Shown piece after piece: positions 20,743 through 29,536 of a stretch of 64,000 nucleotides of DNA. Each line of letters starts with the position of its first letter. The first letter of the stretch is position 1. A program made the translations under genes and the position numbers. The stretch is from Dickeya oryzae (lineage in GTDB: Bacteria; Pseudomonadota; Gammaproteobacteria; Enterobacterales; Enterobacteriaceae): assembly GCF_009372235.1 (NCBI RefSeq), contig NZ_ML762921.1, forward strand, positions 124,001-188,000, read 5' to 3'. Under the pieces are notes generated by a model, which ran no database searches, had not been told where the DNA came from, and saw only the letters and a program-made list of their open reading frames with translations.

Positions 20743-21735
20743 TTACGCCACCTCACGCAGCGCGCCCAGGTCAATCAACACCCCGACGCGGCTGCCGGTG
20801 GCGTGCAAATCCTCGACCGAGCGATTGAGCACATCTACCGAGAGTTCCACCTCGCTGACGCGTATCCGATAACGCACCACGTTACCCAACAGGCTGTGCC
20901 CGATAATCTCCCCGGCCAGCCCGTGTTCCGGCGCGCACAAGCGCACCGACTCCGGGCGCAGCGCCACCTGACCGGCAAACTGCCCACCGGTCAGGCGCGT
21001 TGCCTCGTCGGCGCTCAGCAGGTTATAGCTGCCGATAAACCCGGCGGCAAACAGACTGGCAGGCTGGGTATAGAGCGACTCCGCGTCGCCGTTTTGTACG
21101 ATTTCACCTTTATTCATCAGCACGATTCGGTCAGACAAGGTCAGCGCCTCTTCCTGATCGTGGGTGACGAAAATCGTCGTCAGCGTCAGTTCCTGCTGGA
21201 TGCGTCGGATCTGCTCACGCAGGTGGCGACGAATGCGCGCATCCAGTGCGGATAACGGCTCGTCCAGCAATAGCAGACGGGGACGGGTCACCAGTGAACG
21301 CGCCAGCGCCACACGCTGGCACTGCCCGCCAGACAACTGATGCGGGTAGCGACGGGCGTAATCGCCCAGTTCCACCAGCGCCAACACCTCCTCGACCCGG
21401 CTGTGAATCTCAGCAGCAGGCAGCTTCTGCATCTTCAGGCCGAAGGCCACATTGCCTTCAACCGTCATATTGGGAAACAGCGCATAGTTCTGGAATACCA
21501 TGCCGATATCACGCTGTTGTGGCGACAGCGGCACGATATCACGGCCCTGTAGCAGAATCTGGCCGTTATCCACCGAGGTCAATCCGGCCAGACAACGTAA
21601 TAACGTCGATTTACCGCAACCACTTGGCCCCAGCAAGGTGACGAACTCGCCCTCATCGGCCGAAAAATGGATATCCTGAAACACTCTGGTCGGCCCGTAG
21701 TGTTTATTCAGATTGATGACATCAAGGTAGGCCAT
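20743..21735 (-). CDS. ABC importer ATP-binding protein (PhnT/PotA-like)
   Basis: ATPase of 330 aa powering the importer encoded upstream. Walker A GPSGCGKST (about residue 36), Q-loop FQNYALFPN, signature LSGGQCQRVALARSL, Walker B RLLLLDEPLSALD, and H-loop FVTHDQEEAL are all present; residues 240-330 form a TOBE/MOP regulatory domain. It is the last gene of the five-gene minus-strand operon. The family handles phosphonate, iron(III), spermidine or thiamine, so substrate cannot be taken from this subunit alone. Confidence 0.93.
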   Translation of the reverse strand: MAYLDVINLNKHYGPTRVFQDIHFSADEGEFVTLLGPSGCGKSTLLRCLAGLTSVDNGQILLQGRDIVPLSPQQRDIGMVFQNYALFPNMTVEGNVAFGLKMQKLPAAEIHSRVEEVLALVELGDYARRYPHQLSGGQCQRVALARSLVTRPRLLLLDEPLSALDARIRRHLREQIRRIQQELTLTTIFVTHDQEEALTLSDRIVLMNKGEIVQNGDAESLYTQPASLFAAGFIGSYNLLSADEATRLTGGQFAGQVALRPESVRLCAPEHGLAGEIIGHSLLGNVVRYRIRVSEVELSVDVLNRSVEDLHATGSRVGVLIDLGALREVA

Positions 21736-21760
21736 GTTCAGCGTGTCCCGTTTTACTCAT

Positions 21761-21816
21761 TGCGAAATTGAATGTGCGAAATTGAATTTGCAACATTGAA
21801 TGTGCGTCATTCATGA
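21761..21816. repeat. 14-bp tandem repeat, about four copies
   Basis: TGCGAAATTGAATG, TGCGAAATTGAATT, TGCAACATTGAATG and TGCGTCATTCATGA follow one another between the second permease gene and the ATPase gene. The last copy overlaps the permease stop codon. Confidence 0.75.
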
Positions 21817-22593
21817 ATGGCGATTGAGCGCATTCGCCAGCCAGGTCACCAACAGCACCACCAGAAAATAGGAGATCACCAATGCGCTGGTGAAATGCCC
21901 GCTGTCGTTGCGCTTGTTATAGAGGTAGACCTGCAAGGTTTCGTAGTTGGTGCCTGCCAGTAAATTGGCGAACACAAACTCGCCAATCAGGAATGAAAAC
22001 GACAGCAGTACCGCAATCATCACCCCTTTGCGCAGGTTAGGCAGCACCACCCACAGCGCCGCCTGCCAGGTGCTGGCCCCCAGCAAATGCGCCGCATCCA
22101 GCAGCTCCTGCAAATTTATGGCCTGTATATTGTTGGCGATGGCGCGGTAAATAAACGGCAGGGCAATCGTGAAATAACAGCCGATCAGGATCCACGGTGT
22201 GCCGGTCAGCGCCAGCGGCGGTGCGGAATAGAGCTGTAGTAACCCGACTGACGACACCACCGGTGGCACCGCAAACGGCAGCAGAATCAGCACGTTCATC
22301 AGCCCGTCGAGCTTCGGAAAGGCCCAGGCGATGACAAACATGGCAGGCAGCACCAACAGCAGTGAAAACAACAACGCGCCAAAACAGATAAGCAGTGAAT
22401 GGCCCAACGCAACCAGAAAGCGGCCATCGCGCCACAATTCGATAAACCATTTCAGGGTCAACCCGTTGGGTAAAATGGTCGCCCCCCACTCGGTCGCCAG
22501 CGCGTAACCCAGCGTGGCGAGCAGCGGTAACATCAAAACCAGTAATATCAGCCATACCACCAGCAGGTGGTAACGGCGTTCAGCCTGGGACAT
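21811..22593 (-). CDS. ABC importer permease 2
   Basis: Inner-membrane permease of 260 aa with six predicted hydrophobic segments. The EAA-loop region is LQELLDAAHLLGASTWQAAL (about residues 150-170), the contact site for the ATPase. The start at 22593 has GGAGG five bases upstream; the longer frame to 22653 would overlap the previous gene by 40 bp. PhnV-like in position if the cluster is a 2-aminoethylphosphonate importer. Confidence 0.9.
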   Translation of the reverse strand: MSQAERRYHLLVVWLILLVLMLPLLATLGYALATEWGATILPNGLTLKWFIELWRDGRFLVALGHSLLICFGALLFSLLLVLPAMFVIAWAFPKLDGLMNVLILLPFAVPPVVSSVGLLQLYSAPPLALTGTPWILIGCYFTIALPFIYRAIANNIQAINLQELLDAAHLLGASTWQAALWVVLPNLRKGVMIAVLLSFSFLIGEFVFANLLAGTNYETLQVYLYNKRNDSGHFTSALVISYFLVVLLVTWLANALNRHS

Positions 22594-22613
22594 GGCAGCC
22601 TCCGGTGACAGAA

Positions 22614-23456
22614 TTAGCGAGCAGCATGGAGGTAACTCCGGCGTAGCAGCCATTGGTGAATCGCGGTAATCAGCGCCATCAACACGACCAGCAACATGGA
22701 AAGCGCACTGCCCAGATTAGGGTCCAGCGAGATATCCCCGGACACCAGCGCCGCAATGCGCACCGGCACCACGTTGAAATTGCCGGTGGTGAGCGCGTAC
22801 AAGGTGGCGTAGGCCCCCAGCGCGTTAGCCAGCAGGATGACAAAGGTACCGAGCAATGCCGGCGTCAGCACCGGAATGCCGATATGCAACCAGTAACGCC
22901 AGCGGCTGGCACCCAACAGCGCGGCCGACTCTTGCCATTCGCTGCGCAACCCGTCAAACGCCGGATAGAGCAGCAAAATGCCAAGCGGTATCTGAAAATA
23001 GGTATAAATCAGGATCAATCCGTCGCGGGAATACAGCGTAAAGTCACCAAGCAACCCGTTTTGCCGCAGCAACAGGGTAATAAAACCGTTCAGCCCCAGC
23101 ATGATCACGAAAGCGAACGCCAGCGGTACACCAGCGAAATTACTGGTCATGTTGGCAAACGACATCACAAAACGCCGCAACCGCCCTTCTCCCAGCTGTT
23201 GCAGCGAATAACCGCCAACCAGTGCGATAATCAGCCCGTACAGGCTTGACCAGAATGAAATATCCAGTGAAAAACGCATCGCCTGCAAATAAAACGGCGA
23301 GGTCAGTAAATCCTGATAGTTAGCCAGCCCCCAGGCGCTTTCCGTATCACTGTAGAAGCTGTTGACGGCCATCCATACCAGTGGGGCTATCTGAAAGGCG
23401 GTAAACACCACCAAAAACGGCAGCAATACCAGCGCTGCCAGCCATCGCTTCTTCAC
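22614..23456 (-). CDS. ABC importer permease 1
   Basis: Inner-membrane permease of 280 aa starting VKKRWLAALVLLPFLVVFTA, with six hydrophobic segments and an EAA-type loop EWQESAALLGASRWRYWLHI (about residues 175-195). I take the GTG at 23456, whose GTGA overlaps the stop of the phosphatase-like gene, instead of the ATG at 23477; GGGGGA lies in front. PhnU-like by position. The tight overlaps show one translationally coupled operon. Confidence 0.88.
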   Translation of the reverse strand: MKKRWLAALVLLPFLVVFTAFQIAPLVWMAVNSFYSDTESAWGLANYQDLLTSPFYLQAMRFSLDISFWSSLYGLIIALVGGYSLQQLGEGRLRRFVMSFANMTSNFAGVPLAFAFVIMLGLNGFITLLLRQNGLLGDFTLYSRDGLILIYTYFQIPLGILLLYPAFDGLRSEWQESAALLGASRWRYWLHIGIPVLTPALLGTFVILLANALGAYATLYALTTGNFNVVPVRIAALVSGDISLDPNLGSALSMLLVVLMALITAIHQWLLRRSYLHAAR

Positions 23457-24277
23457 ACTCGCTCCCCCACACCGCATTTCACCAGCACATCGCGACTCAC
23501 CGGCTTGTCATGTGCCACACCCAGTAACTGGCACACCGTGCCGCATAACTCGGTTTGTTGTGGTGCGGCATCCGGTCGCAACGAGAATGCGTCGCCGAAC
23601 ACGTACAACGGCACCTGACGTTCTTCCGGCAAGATGCCGCCGTGGCTACGGTCGTTATTCATGCCGTGATCGGCAGTTACCAGCACCTGGTAACCTTCGT
23701 CCAGCCAGCGCGGCATCCAGTGAGACAGGTAACCGTCCGCCATACGCGCCCGGTTACGGTACTGTGGGGTGGATAAACCGTGGCGATGCCCGGCGTCGTC
23801 AATATTCATCGGGTGAATCAGCAGAAAGTCCGGCTGGTAACGCAGGCGCAGACTTTCCGCGTCTTCAAACAGATGGGAGTCGGGATAACCGTCATCATGG
23901 TAGAAATGGCCGTACTGAATCGGCAACGACGGCTCGACGGTATGACGGTCGCGCGCTGCCTCAAACGGCGTGCGGTTATACAACTCGCTGACCCAGTGAT
24001 ACGCGGCAGCCGCTGTCGTTAAGCCGGCCTCGCGAGCGTAGTGGAAAATACTGCGCTCGCGGCTTAGCCGGTCGACACCGTTGTGGATAACGCCGCTTCT
24101 CACCGGCGTCACCCCCGTGAGAATGCACTCATACAAGGGGCGCGACAGCGAGGGCAATTCGCACTCCAGCTGATAGAGGCAACCGCGCCCGGCGGCACAC
24201 TCCGCCTGCAGGTAGCCCATGGCCTCACGACCCACCTGAAAGCTCAGCCCGTCCAGTATCACCAGAATCGTTTTCAT
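23453..24277 (-). CDS. Alkaline-phosphatase-superfamily phosphodiesterase/hydrolase
   Basis: Metal-dependent hydrolase of 274 aa without a signal peptide, so probably cytoplasmic. Superfamily metal ligands are seen in ILDGLS (residues 7-12), IDDAGHRHG (about 160) and ADHGMNND (about 200); SLSRPLYECILTG near residue 45 should hold the nucleophile. Relatives include phosphonoacetate hydrolase and nucleotide pyrophosphatases. Encoded between the binding protein and the permeases of an ABC importer, it most likely cleaves the imported phosphonate or phosphoester. The actual substrate cannot be read from the sequence. Confidence 0.85.
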   Translation of the reverse strand: MKTILVILDGLSFQVGREAMGYLQAECAAGRGCLYQLECELPSLSRPLYECILTGVTPVRSGVIHNGVDRLSRERSIFHYAREAGLTTAAAAYHWVSELYNRTPFEAARDRHTVEPSLPIQYGHFYHDDGYPDSHLFEDAESLRLRYQPDFLLIHPMNIDDAGHRHGLSTPQYRNRARMADGYLSHWMPRWLDEGYQVLVTADHGMNNDRSHGGILPEERQVPLYVFGDAFSLRPDAAPQQTELCGTVCQLLGVAHDKPVSRDVLVKCGVGERV

Positions 24278-24298
24278 CCCGAACTCCCGAAAGCGTGC

Positions 24299-25351
24299 TT
24301 ACTGCTTCATGTTGATGATGACGTTTTCCTGCCACAGACGCGGCAGCGCTTTCACGCTCTTGTCCCAGGCGTCAGCATCCGCGATCGGATGTGCATTTTT
24401 ATACTGCTCCTGCGGCAACAGTTTGGCCTTTACGTCATCCGGCAGGGTAATGTATTGCGCACGGATCGGGCGGGCGTAGCCACGTGCCAGATTGATCTGA
24501 CCGGCATCAGAGAAGATGTATTCACGCGCCAGTTTGGCGGCGTTCGGGTGTTTGGCGTATTTGTTGATGATGGTGGTATAGCCGGAGATCACCGAACCGT
24601 CAGACGGGATCAGCACCTCGAAACGGCTTTTGTCGATGGTGTCGCGGTAGTTCAGGCCGTTGAAATCCCACACCACGCCCACCTGCACTTCGCCTTTCTC
24701 GATATTGGCGATAGCCGGGTTAGTCAGGCCGAGGCGGCCTTCTTTGGCCAGTTTGGCAAAGAAATCCAGCGCCGGTTTCAGGTTTTTCTCGTTGCCGCCC
24801 AACGCGAAGCTGGCCGCCAGCACCCCGCTTGACGCCTGAGACGCGGTACCAACGTCACCGATGGTCACCACATACTTACCTTTTTGCAGATCAGCCCAGC
24901 TATGCGGAATGTCTTTCACCTGCTGCTTATCGACGATAAACGCAATGGTACCGGTGTAGGCCATCGCCCAGTGTCCGTCCTTGTCTTTCGCCCAGGCTGG
25001 CACCTGGTCCCAGGTGGTCGGCTTGTACGGCTGACTCACGCCTTTTTGCACCGCGACCGGGCCGAAGGCCACACCCACATCACCGATATCCGCACTGGCG
25101 TTCTCTTTCTCTGCGGCGAATTTGGCAATCTCCTGCGCGGAGGACATATCGGTATCACTGTGTTTCAGGCCGTATTTGGTGCTTAAATCGTTCCAGGTAT
25201 CTTTCCAGTTGGCCCAGCTGTCCGGCATGCCGACGCTGTTAACTTCGCCTTCAGCACGAGCGGCTTTCTCCAGCGCCGCCAAATCTTGTGCCATAACGGC
25301 ACTCGAAAACAACGCGCTGCTGATTAACACAGAAGACAACAATTTTTTCAT
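24299..25351 (-). CDS. ABC importer periplasmic binding protein
   Basis: Extracellular-type solute-binding protein of 350 aa. The Sec signal MKKLLSSVLISSALFSSAVM ends in AVMA-Q at residue 20/21. The mature protein resembles the iron(III)/phosphonate/thiamine binding group (LEKAARAEGEVNSVGMP at the start, DFNGLNYRDTIDK in the middle). I take the second of two adjacent ATGs because GGAG lies seven bases before it. It is the first gene of the operon and faces the divergent GntR gene over an operator-like palindrome. Confidence 0.9.
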   Translation of the reverse strand: MKKLLSSVLISSALFSSAVMAQDLAALEKAARAEGEVNSVGMPDSWANWKDTWNDLSTKYGLKHSDTDMSSAQEIAKFAAEKENASADIGDVGVAFGPVAVQKGVSQPYKPTTWDQVPAWAKDKDGHWAMAYTGTIAFIVDKQQVKDIPHSWADLQKGKYVVTIGDVGTASQASSGVLAASFALGGNEKNLKPALDFFAKLAKEGRLGLTNPAIANIEKGEVQVGVVWDFNGLNYRDTIDKSRFEVLIPSDGSVISGYTTIINKYAKHPNAAKLAREYIFSDAGQINLARGYARPIRAQYITLPDDVKAKLLPQEQYKNAHPIADADAWDKSVKALPRLWQENVIINMKQ

Positions 25352-25399
25352 CATGATGCTCCATAGCAAGGGGAGTGATACGCTGTTGGTCTGACACTC

Positions 25400-25417
25400 T
25401 GCTGGTCTAGTCCAGCA
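25400..25417. promoter_or_regulatory. Probable operator of the HutC-type regulator
   Basis: TGCTGGTCTAGTCCAGCA is an 18-bp palindrome with one mismatched pair, and a related TTGGTCTGAC lies 14 bp to the left. HutC-family GntR regulators commonly bind GTCTAGAC-like sites. It lies in the divergent interval about 49 bp from the binding protein start. Confidence 0.5.
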
Positions 25418-25619
25418 ATAAGTACGCCAATTCAGCACACGGTGATGACGCTTTCATGTCGGCAAGATGACGAGAAGGTTGCAACACTGGCCTGTAAAGG
25501 CGTGTGGACGGCATCGGGTGCCTGTCGGTGTGCAATTTGCATCACCCCGACAGCCATGCAACCTGATAGTCAACAATCCCTGCTATGGTGCAGGCTGCAC
25601 AATATCAAGGCTTTTTACG

Positions 25620-26327
25620 ATGACGAAAATACAACCGACCGCCGTTATCCAGATTGCTGATGCGCTACGAGAACGCCTGCACCGTGGCGAGTTCACCAGT
25701 GGCCGACTGCCATCCGAACGGGCGCTCAGCGAGCAATTCTCCACTACCCGCATCACCCTGCGCGAAGCCCTCACGCTGCTGGAATCGCAAGGCATCATTT
25801 ACCGGGAACTGCGGCGCGGCTGGTTCATCTCACCGCCGCGGCTTAGCTATAATCCGCTGCACAGAAGTCACTTTCATGAAATGGCGGAAAAACAGGGGCG
25901 TAAAGCCGCGACCGACGTGCTGGATGCCGAGGTTGTCGCAGCGAATGCGACTATCGCCCGTCATCTGGAGTTGGAGGAAGGCGCGGAGATCTACCGCATA
26001 CGCCGTTTGCGTCGCCTTGATGGCCGTGCGGTGTTGTACGTGGAACACTACCTGAATCCGGTCTGGTTTCCGGGTCTTCTCAATAGCGACCTGAGGCGTT
26101 CGCTCACCCAGCTTTACCAGTCACAGTACGATATTCGCTACGGTCGGGTGCGCTTCATCATGCTGCCCTCGCCGCTACCACCGGTGGCAGCACCAGTATT
26201 AAAGCTCGCCCCCGGCAGCCCGTCGCTGTTTATCACCCGGATCAACCGGGATCAGCATGACCGCATTATCGACTGTGACTGCGAGTACTGGCGTTACGAC
26301 GCGCTGTATATTGATGTGGAGGCGTGA
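25620..26327 (+). CDS. GntR-family regulator, HutC subgroup (PhnR-like)
   Basis: Repressor of 235 aa: winged helix RLPSERALSEQFSTTRITLR (residues 28-47) and a C-terminal UTRA ligand domain (EEGAEIYRIRRLRRLDGRAV onward). The ATG at 25620 follows AAGG and gives the expected length; the frame back to 25467 adds residues that do not look coding. Divergent from the ABC operon and adjacent to the palindrome at 25400, so autoregulation and control of the importer are likely. Salmonella PhnR has the same build and context. Confidence 0.88.
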   Translation: MTKIQPTAVIQIADALRERLHRGEFTSGRLPSERALSEQFSTTRITLREALTLLESQGIIYRELRRGWFISPPRLSYNPLHRSHFHEMAEKQGRKAATDVLDAEVVAANATIARHLELEEGAEIYRIRRLRRLDGRAVLYVEHYLNPVWFPGLLNSDLRRSLTQLYQSQYDIRYGRVRFIMLPSPLPPVAAPVLKLAPGSPSLFITRINRDQHDRIIDCDCEYWRYDALYIDVEA

Positions 26328-26538
26328 GTCATAATGAAACGGCACCTCCTGCAAGGTAGACAGTACCTGCGACGCTGGTGGGTGCTCGGGGTTGAACTGA
26401 CAGGTGGCAGTGGCAGCATCAGTAACACGAACACGGGCATAAATTCGCGCGCCTTGCTCCACCGCCCTCCCCAAAGTCGGAAAATCACGCTACTATGACG
26501 CCCCTTCGTTTTCTGTCAGGCAGTGAGTTTGTATCGTC

Positions 26539-27555
26539 ATGAGTAGTCCAGCCCCAACCGCTCCCGTTTCTGGCGTGTCCCAGACTGTCTGGCGTGGCCG
26601 TTTTAGCGTCGCCCCGATGCTCGACTGGACTGACCGCCATTGCCGCTACTTTCACCGGTTACTGAGCCATAACGCGTTGCTGTACACCGAGATGGTGACC
26701 ACCGGTGCGATTTTGCACGGCAAGGGCGATTATCTGGCCTATAGCGACGAAGAACATCCGTTGGCGTTGCAGCTCGGCGGCAGCGACCCGACAGCGCTGG
26801 CACAGTGCGCGGTACTGGCGGAACAGCGCGGCTATGACGAAATCAACCTCAATGTCGGCTGCCCGTCCGACCGCGTGCAAAATGGCCGTTTCGGTGCCTG
26901 CCTGATGGCGGAAGCACAGCTCGTGGCGGACTGCGTTAAAGCAATGCGCGAGCGCGTCAGCATTCCGGTCACGGTGAAAACCCGTATCGGTATCGACGAT
27001 CAGGACAGCTACGAATTTTTATGCGATTTCATCCGCACCGTGTCCGAGCAGGGTGGCTGCGACACCTTTATCGTGCATGCGCGTAAAGCCTGGCTTTCTG
27101 GCTTAAGCCCGAAGGAAAACCGCGAAATCCCGCCGCTGGATTACCCCCGCGTCTACCAACTTAAACGCGATTTCCCCTCGCTGACGCTGACGATTAACGG
27201 CGGCATCAAAACGCTGGCAGAGGCAAAACAGCACCTGGAACACGTGGATGGCGTGATGGTGGGCCGGGAAGCCTACCAAAACCCCGGTATGCTGGCGCAG
27301 GTTGACCGCGATCTGTTTGACGCCACCAGTGCGGTGCCGAATCAGGCGGCTGTGGTGCAGGCGATGTACCCGTATATCGAACGCGAACTTTCTGGCGGTG
27401 CGGCACTGGGCCATATCACCCGGCACATGCTCGGTCTGTTTCAGGGCATACCCGGCGCACGCCAGTGGCGGCGTTATCTGAGTGAAAATGCCCATAAACC
27501 GGGTGCGGATGCATCGGTAGTGGAACACGCGTTATCACTGGTCAATATCGCCTAA
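26539..27555 (+). CDS. dusA: tRNA-dihydrouridine synthase A
   Basis: FMN enzyme reducing U20 and U20a in the D-loop of tRNAs. TIM barrel with [15 protein letters not shown] at the start, the catalytic Cys in [10 protein letters not shown] (about residue 115), [19 protein letters not shown] and NGGIKT for substrate and flavin binding. Length 338 aa. It leads the dusA-pspG-qor-dnaB-alr neighbourhood conserved with E. coli and is followed by a good terminator. Confidence 0.97.
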   Translation: MSSPAPTAPVSGVSQTVWRGRFSVAPMLDWTDRHCRYFHRLLSHNALLYTEMVTTGAILHGKGDYLAYSDEEHPLALQLGGSDPTALAQCAVLAEQRGYDEINLNVGCPSDRVQNGRFGACLMAEAQLVADCVKAMRERVSIPVTVKTRIGIDDQDSYEFLCDFIRTVSEQGGCDTFIVHARKAWLSGLSPKENREIPPLDYPRVYQLKRDFPSLTLTINGGIKTLAEAKQHLEHVDGVMVGREAYQNPGMLAQVDRDLFDATSAVPNQAAVVQAMYPYIERELSGGAALGHITRHMLGLFQGIPGARQWRRYLSENAHKPGADASVVEHALSLVNIA

Positions 27556-27560
27556 AAAAA

Positions 27561-27596
27561 ACCAACTGTTGGTCTTTTTGACCAACAGTCTATTTC
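27561..27596 (+). terminator. Terminator of dusA
   Basis: ACTGTTGGTC-ttttt-GACCAACAGT (27565-27589) followed by CTATTT and preceded by an A-run, directly after the dusA stop codon. The 10-bp stem and flanking A and T make it suitable for both directions. Confidence 0.85.
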
Positions 27597-27646
27597 CCTC
27601 TTCTTACCACCTCATTATAAATCAATGCGTTACCAGGCATTCATTC

Positions 27647-27662
27647 TGGCATGCTTCTTGTA
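27647..27662 (+). promoter_or_regulatory. Sigma-54 promoter of pspG
   Basis: TGGCATGCTTCTTGTA fits the -24/-12 sigma-54 consensus (TGGCAC-N5-TTGC) with correct spacing, about 82 bp before pspG. In E. coli pspG is transcribed by sigma-54 RNA polymerase with PspF; A/T-rich sequence upstream could hold the PspF sites. Confidence 0.75.
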
Positions 27663-27743
27663 ATACTTTGCCTGTATACGTCATCACACGCAGAATGCGG
27701 CGGTTCCTGCGCACGACGTGATTCAATGGCCAAGGAGCACACC

Positions 27744-28022
27744 ATGTTAGAGATTTTCTTCGTTATGGGTTTTTTTATCATGCTGGTGGTCACCGGCGTG
27801 TCACTACTGGGCGTCATGGTGGCGCTGATTGCCGCTGCCATTGTCATGCTGATTGCCGGGCTGTTTACGATGGCGATAAAAGTCCTGCCGTGGCTGCTGC
27901 TGGCCATCGTGGTGGTATGGCTGTGGCGTCGATATCAAGGGTCAGATACTGCCAGTACGCCCTATGACCGCTATCGGAAAAAATACGACTCGCGCTATCG
28001 CAGAGGCGGCGGTGACTGGTAA
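27744..28022 (+). CDS. pspG: Phage shock protein G
   Basis: Small inner-membrane protein (92 aa) of the envelope stress (Psp) regulon. Starts MLEIFFVMGFFIMLVVTGVS, very close to E. coli PspG, with two to three hydrophobic segments up to residue 62 and a basic, Tyr/Arg-rich tail RYRKKYDSRYRRGGGDW. AAGGAG lies before the ATG at 27744. The sigma-54 promoter upstream links it to PspF. Confidence 0.92.
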   Translation: MLEIFFVMGFFIMLVVTGVSLLGVMVALIAAAIVMLIAGLFTMAIKVLPWLLLAIVVVWLWRRYQGSDTASTPYDRYRKKYDSRYRRGGGDW

Positions 28023-28417
28023 CGACACACAGAAAGAGACATCAGAATAGACGTTTTGCAGATAAAAACGCAGGGAATACAAAACTGTGCGCCAGCAAAT
28101 ATTTTTTCCCCACCGCAACTGCTAGCATACTGAGTATTGTCTGCGTCTTCCTGATAACGCAGGGAAAAGCCAGCGACACGATTTCATCGTCGTCAGGAAA
28201 ATAATAGCCGCTCAGTGGCACTTTCGTGACGATCACCGCGCTGTACCCTACATACAGCTGATGAAATTAGCCTTATGGCGTTTACTGTCTGTGCACAAAC
28301 ACCGGCTCTTACCGGGCCGGTGTTTGTCCTGCCTGAATCGCAATCCCCCCTGACACGCTCAAGCGTCTATGCCCTCACACGCCAGGGGAAGTACCGCGAC
28401 CTGCCACAGCACGCTGA
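28023..28417. other. Intergenic stretch between pspG and qor, with one strong hairpin
   Basis: No convincing gene. A 12-bp perfect stem ACAAACACCGGC / GCCGGTGTTTGT (28295-28326) could be a terminator on either strand, though no U-run follows. A 64-residue minus-strand frame at 28042-28236 has no ribosome binding site and no recognisable features. Confidence 0.4.
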
Positions 28418-29413
28418 TTACGCGCTGTAACCCGGAATCAACAGGCATGAGCCTTGCGTCGTGCGACTTTCCAGCGCACGGTGTGCGGACTGCGCATCTT
28501 CCAGCGCGAATTTCTGGCTCTCCGGCACCGTCACATTGATGGCACCACTGGCAATCAGCCCAAACAGCTCACGGCTGGCGAGCTCCAGCTCCTCGCGGTT
28601 GGTGATATAGCTAAACAGCGACGGACGGGTGACATACAGCGACCCTTTCTGGTTGAGGATACCGAGATTAACCCCGGTCACCGGGCCGGACGCGTTGCCG
28701 AAGCTCACCATTAACCCGCGCCGTTTCAGACAGTTCAGCGAAGCCTCCCAGGTGTCCTTACCGACCGAGTCATACACCACCGACACTTTCTCTTCGTGCG
28801 TTAATTCCAGCACCCGCTGGACGATATCTTCCCGGCGATAATTGATGGTGGCCCAGGCCCCAGCCTGTTTTGCCAGTTCCGCCTTCTCGTCAGAGCCGAC
28901 GGTACCGATTAATTTCGCGCCCAGGGCTTTCGCCCACTGACAGGCGATAAGCCCAACGCCGCCCGCTGCCGCGTGGAATAAAAACACCTCACCCGGTTTC
29001 ACGTCATAGGTCTGACGCAGCAGGTAATGCACGGTCAATCCTTTCAGGAATGACGCCGCCGCCTGCTCGAAGCTGATGTTATCCGGCAACAGCGCGACTT
29101 TGTCCGCCGGGACGTTATGCCGCTCGCTATACGCCCCCAATGCCGACTGGGCATACACCACACGATCGCCCACCTTCAGGTGTGTGACGTTCGCCCCGGC
29201 TTTCACCACCACGCCAGCCGCTTCGGTTCCCAATCCCGAGGGGAACGACGGCGGTGAGTACAACCCGGCACGAAAGTAGGTATCAATGAAGTTGATGCCA
29301 ATGGCGTGGTTTTGCACCTGAACCTCGTTAAGACCCGGCTCGCGCGGTGTGTAATCCACATACTCCAGCACCCCCGGCCCGCCGTGGTCGCTGAACTGAA
29401 TACGTTTAGCCAT
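28418..29413 (-). CDS. qor: NADPH:quinone oxidoreductase Qor
   Basis: Zinc-independent medium-chain dehydrogenase/reductase of 331 aa that reduces quinones with NADPH. GroES-like N-terminal part (GTEAAGVV, GDRVVYA), then the Rossmann nucleotide motif HAAAGGVGLIACQWAKALGA near residue 150. The start at 29413 has GAGGAGA upstream. It is divergent from dnaB exactly as in E. coli. Confidence 0.95.
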   Translation of the reverse strand: MAKRIQFSDHGGPGVLEYVDYTPREPGLNEVQVQNHAIGINFIDTYFRAGLYSPPSFPSGLGTEAAGVVVKAGANVTHLKVGDRVVYAQSALGAYSERHNVPADKVALLPDNISFEQAAASFLKGLTVHYLLRQTYDVKPGEVFLFHAAAGGVGLIACQWAKALGAKLIGTVGSDEKAELAKQAGAWATINYRREDIVQRVLELTHEEKVSVVYDSVGKDTWEASLNCLKRRGLMVSFGNASGPVTGVNLGILNQKGSLYVTRPSLFSYITNREELELASRELFGLIASGAINVTVPESQKFALEDAQSAHRALESRTTQGSCLLIPGYSA

Positions 29414-29536
29414 GGTGAATCTCCTCGCTCTACTCGTGAGTGCCCGCAGATATCATCGGACGATATGTCATTCTGTATTTAGGATATACAATGCTCCCAC
29501 ACCTTAAGCTAAATCAACCCGTAAAGAACGCGTTTC

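Noticed and set aside
28042-28236. 64-residue minus-strand frame between pspG and qor
   Set aside because: No ribosome binding site, no hydrophobic or motif signal, and no neighbour that would explain it.
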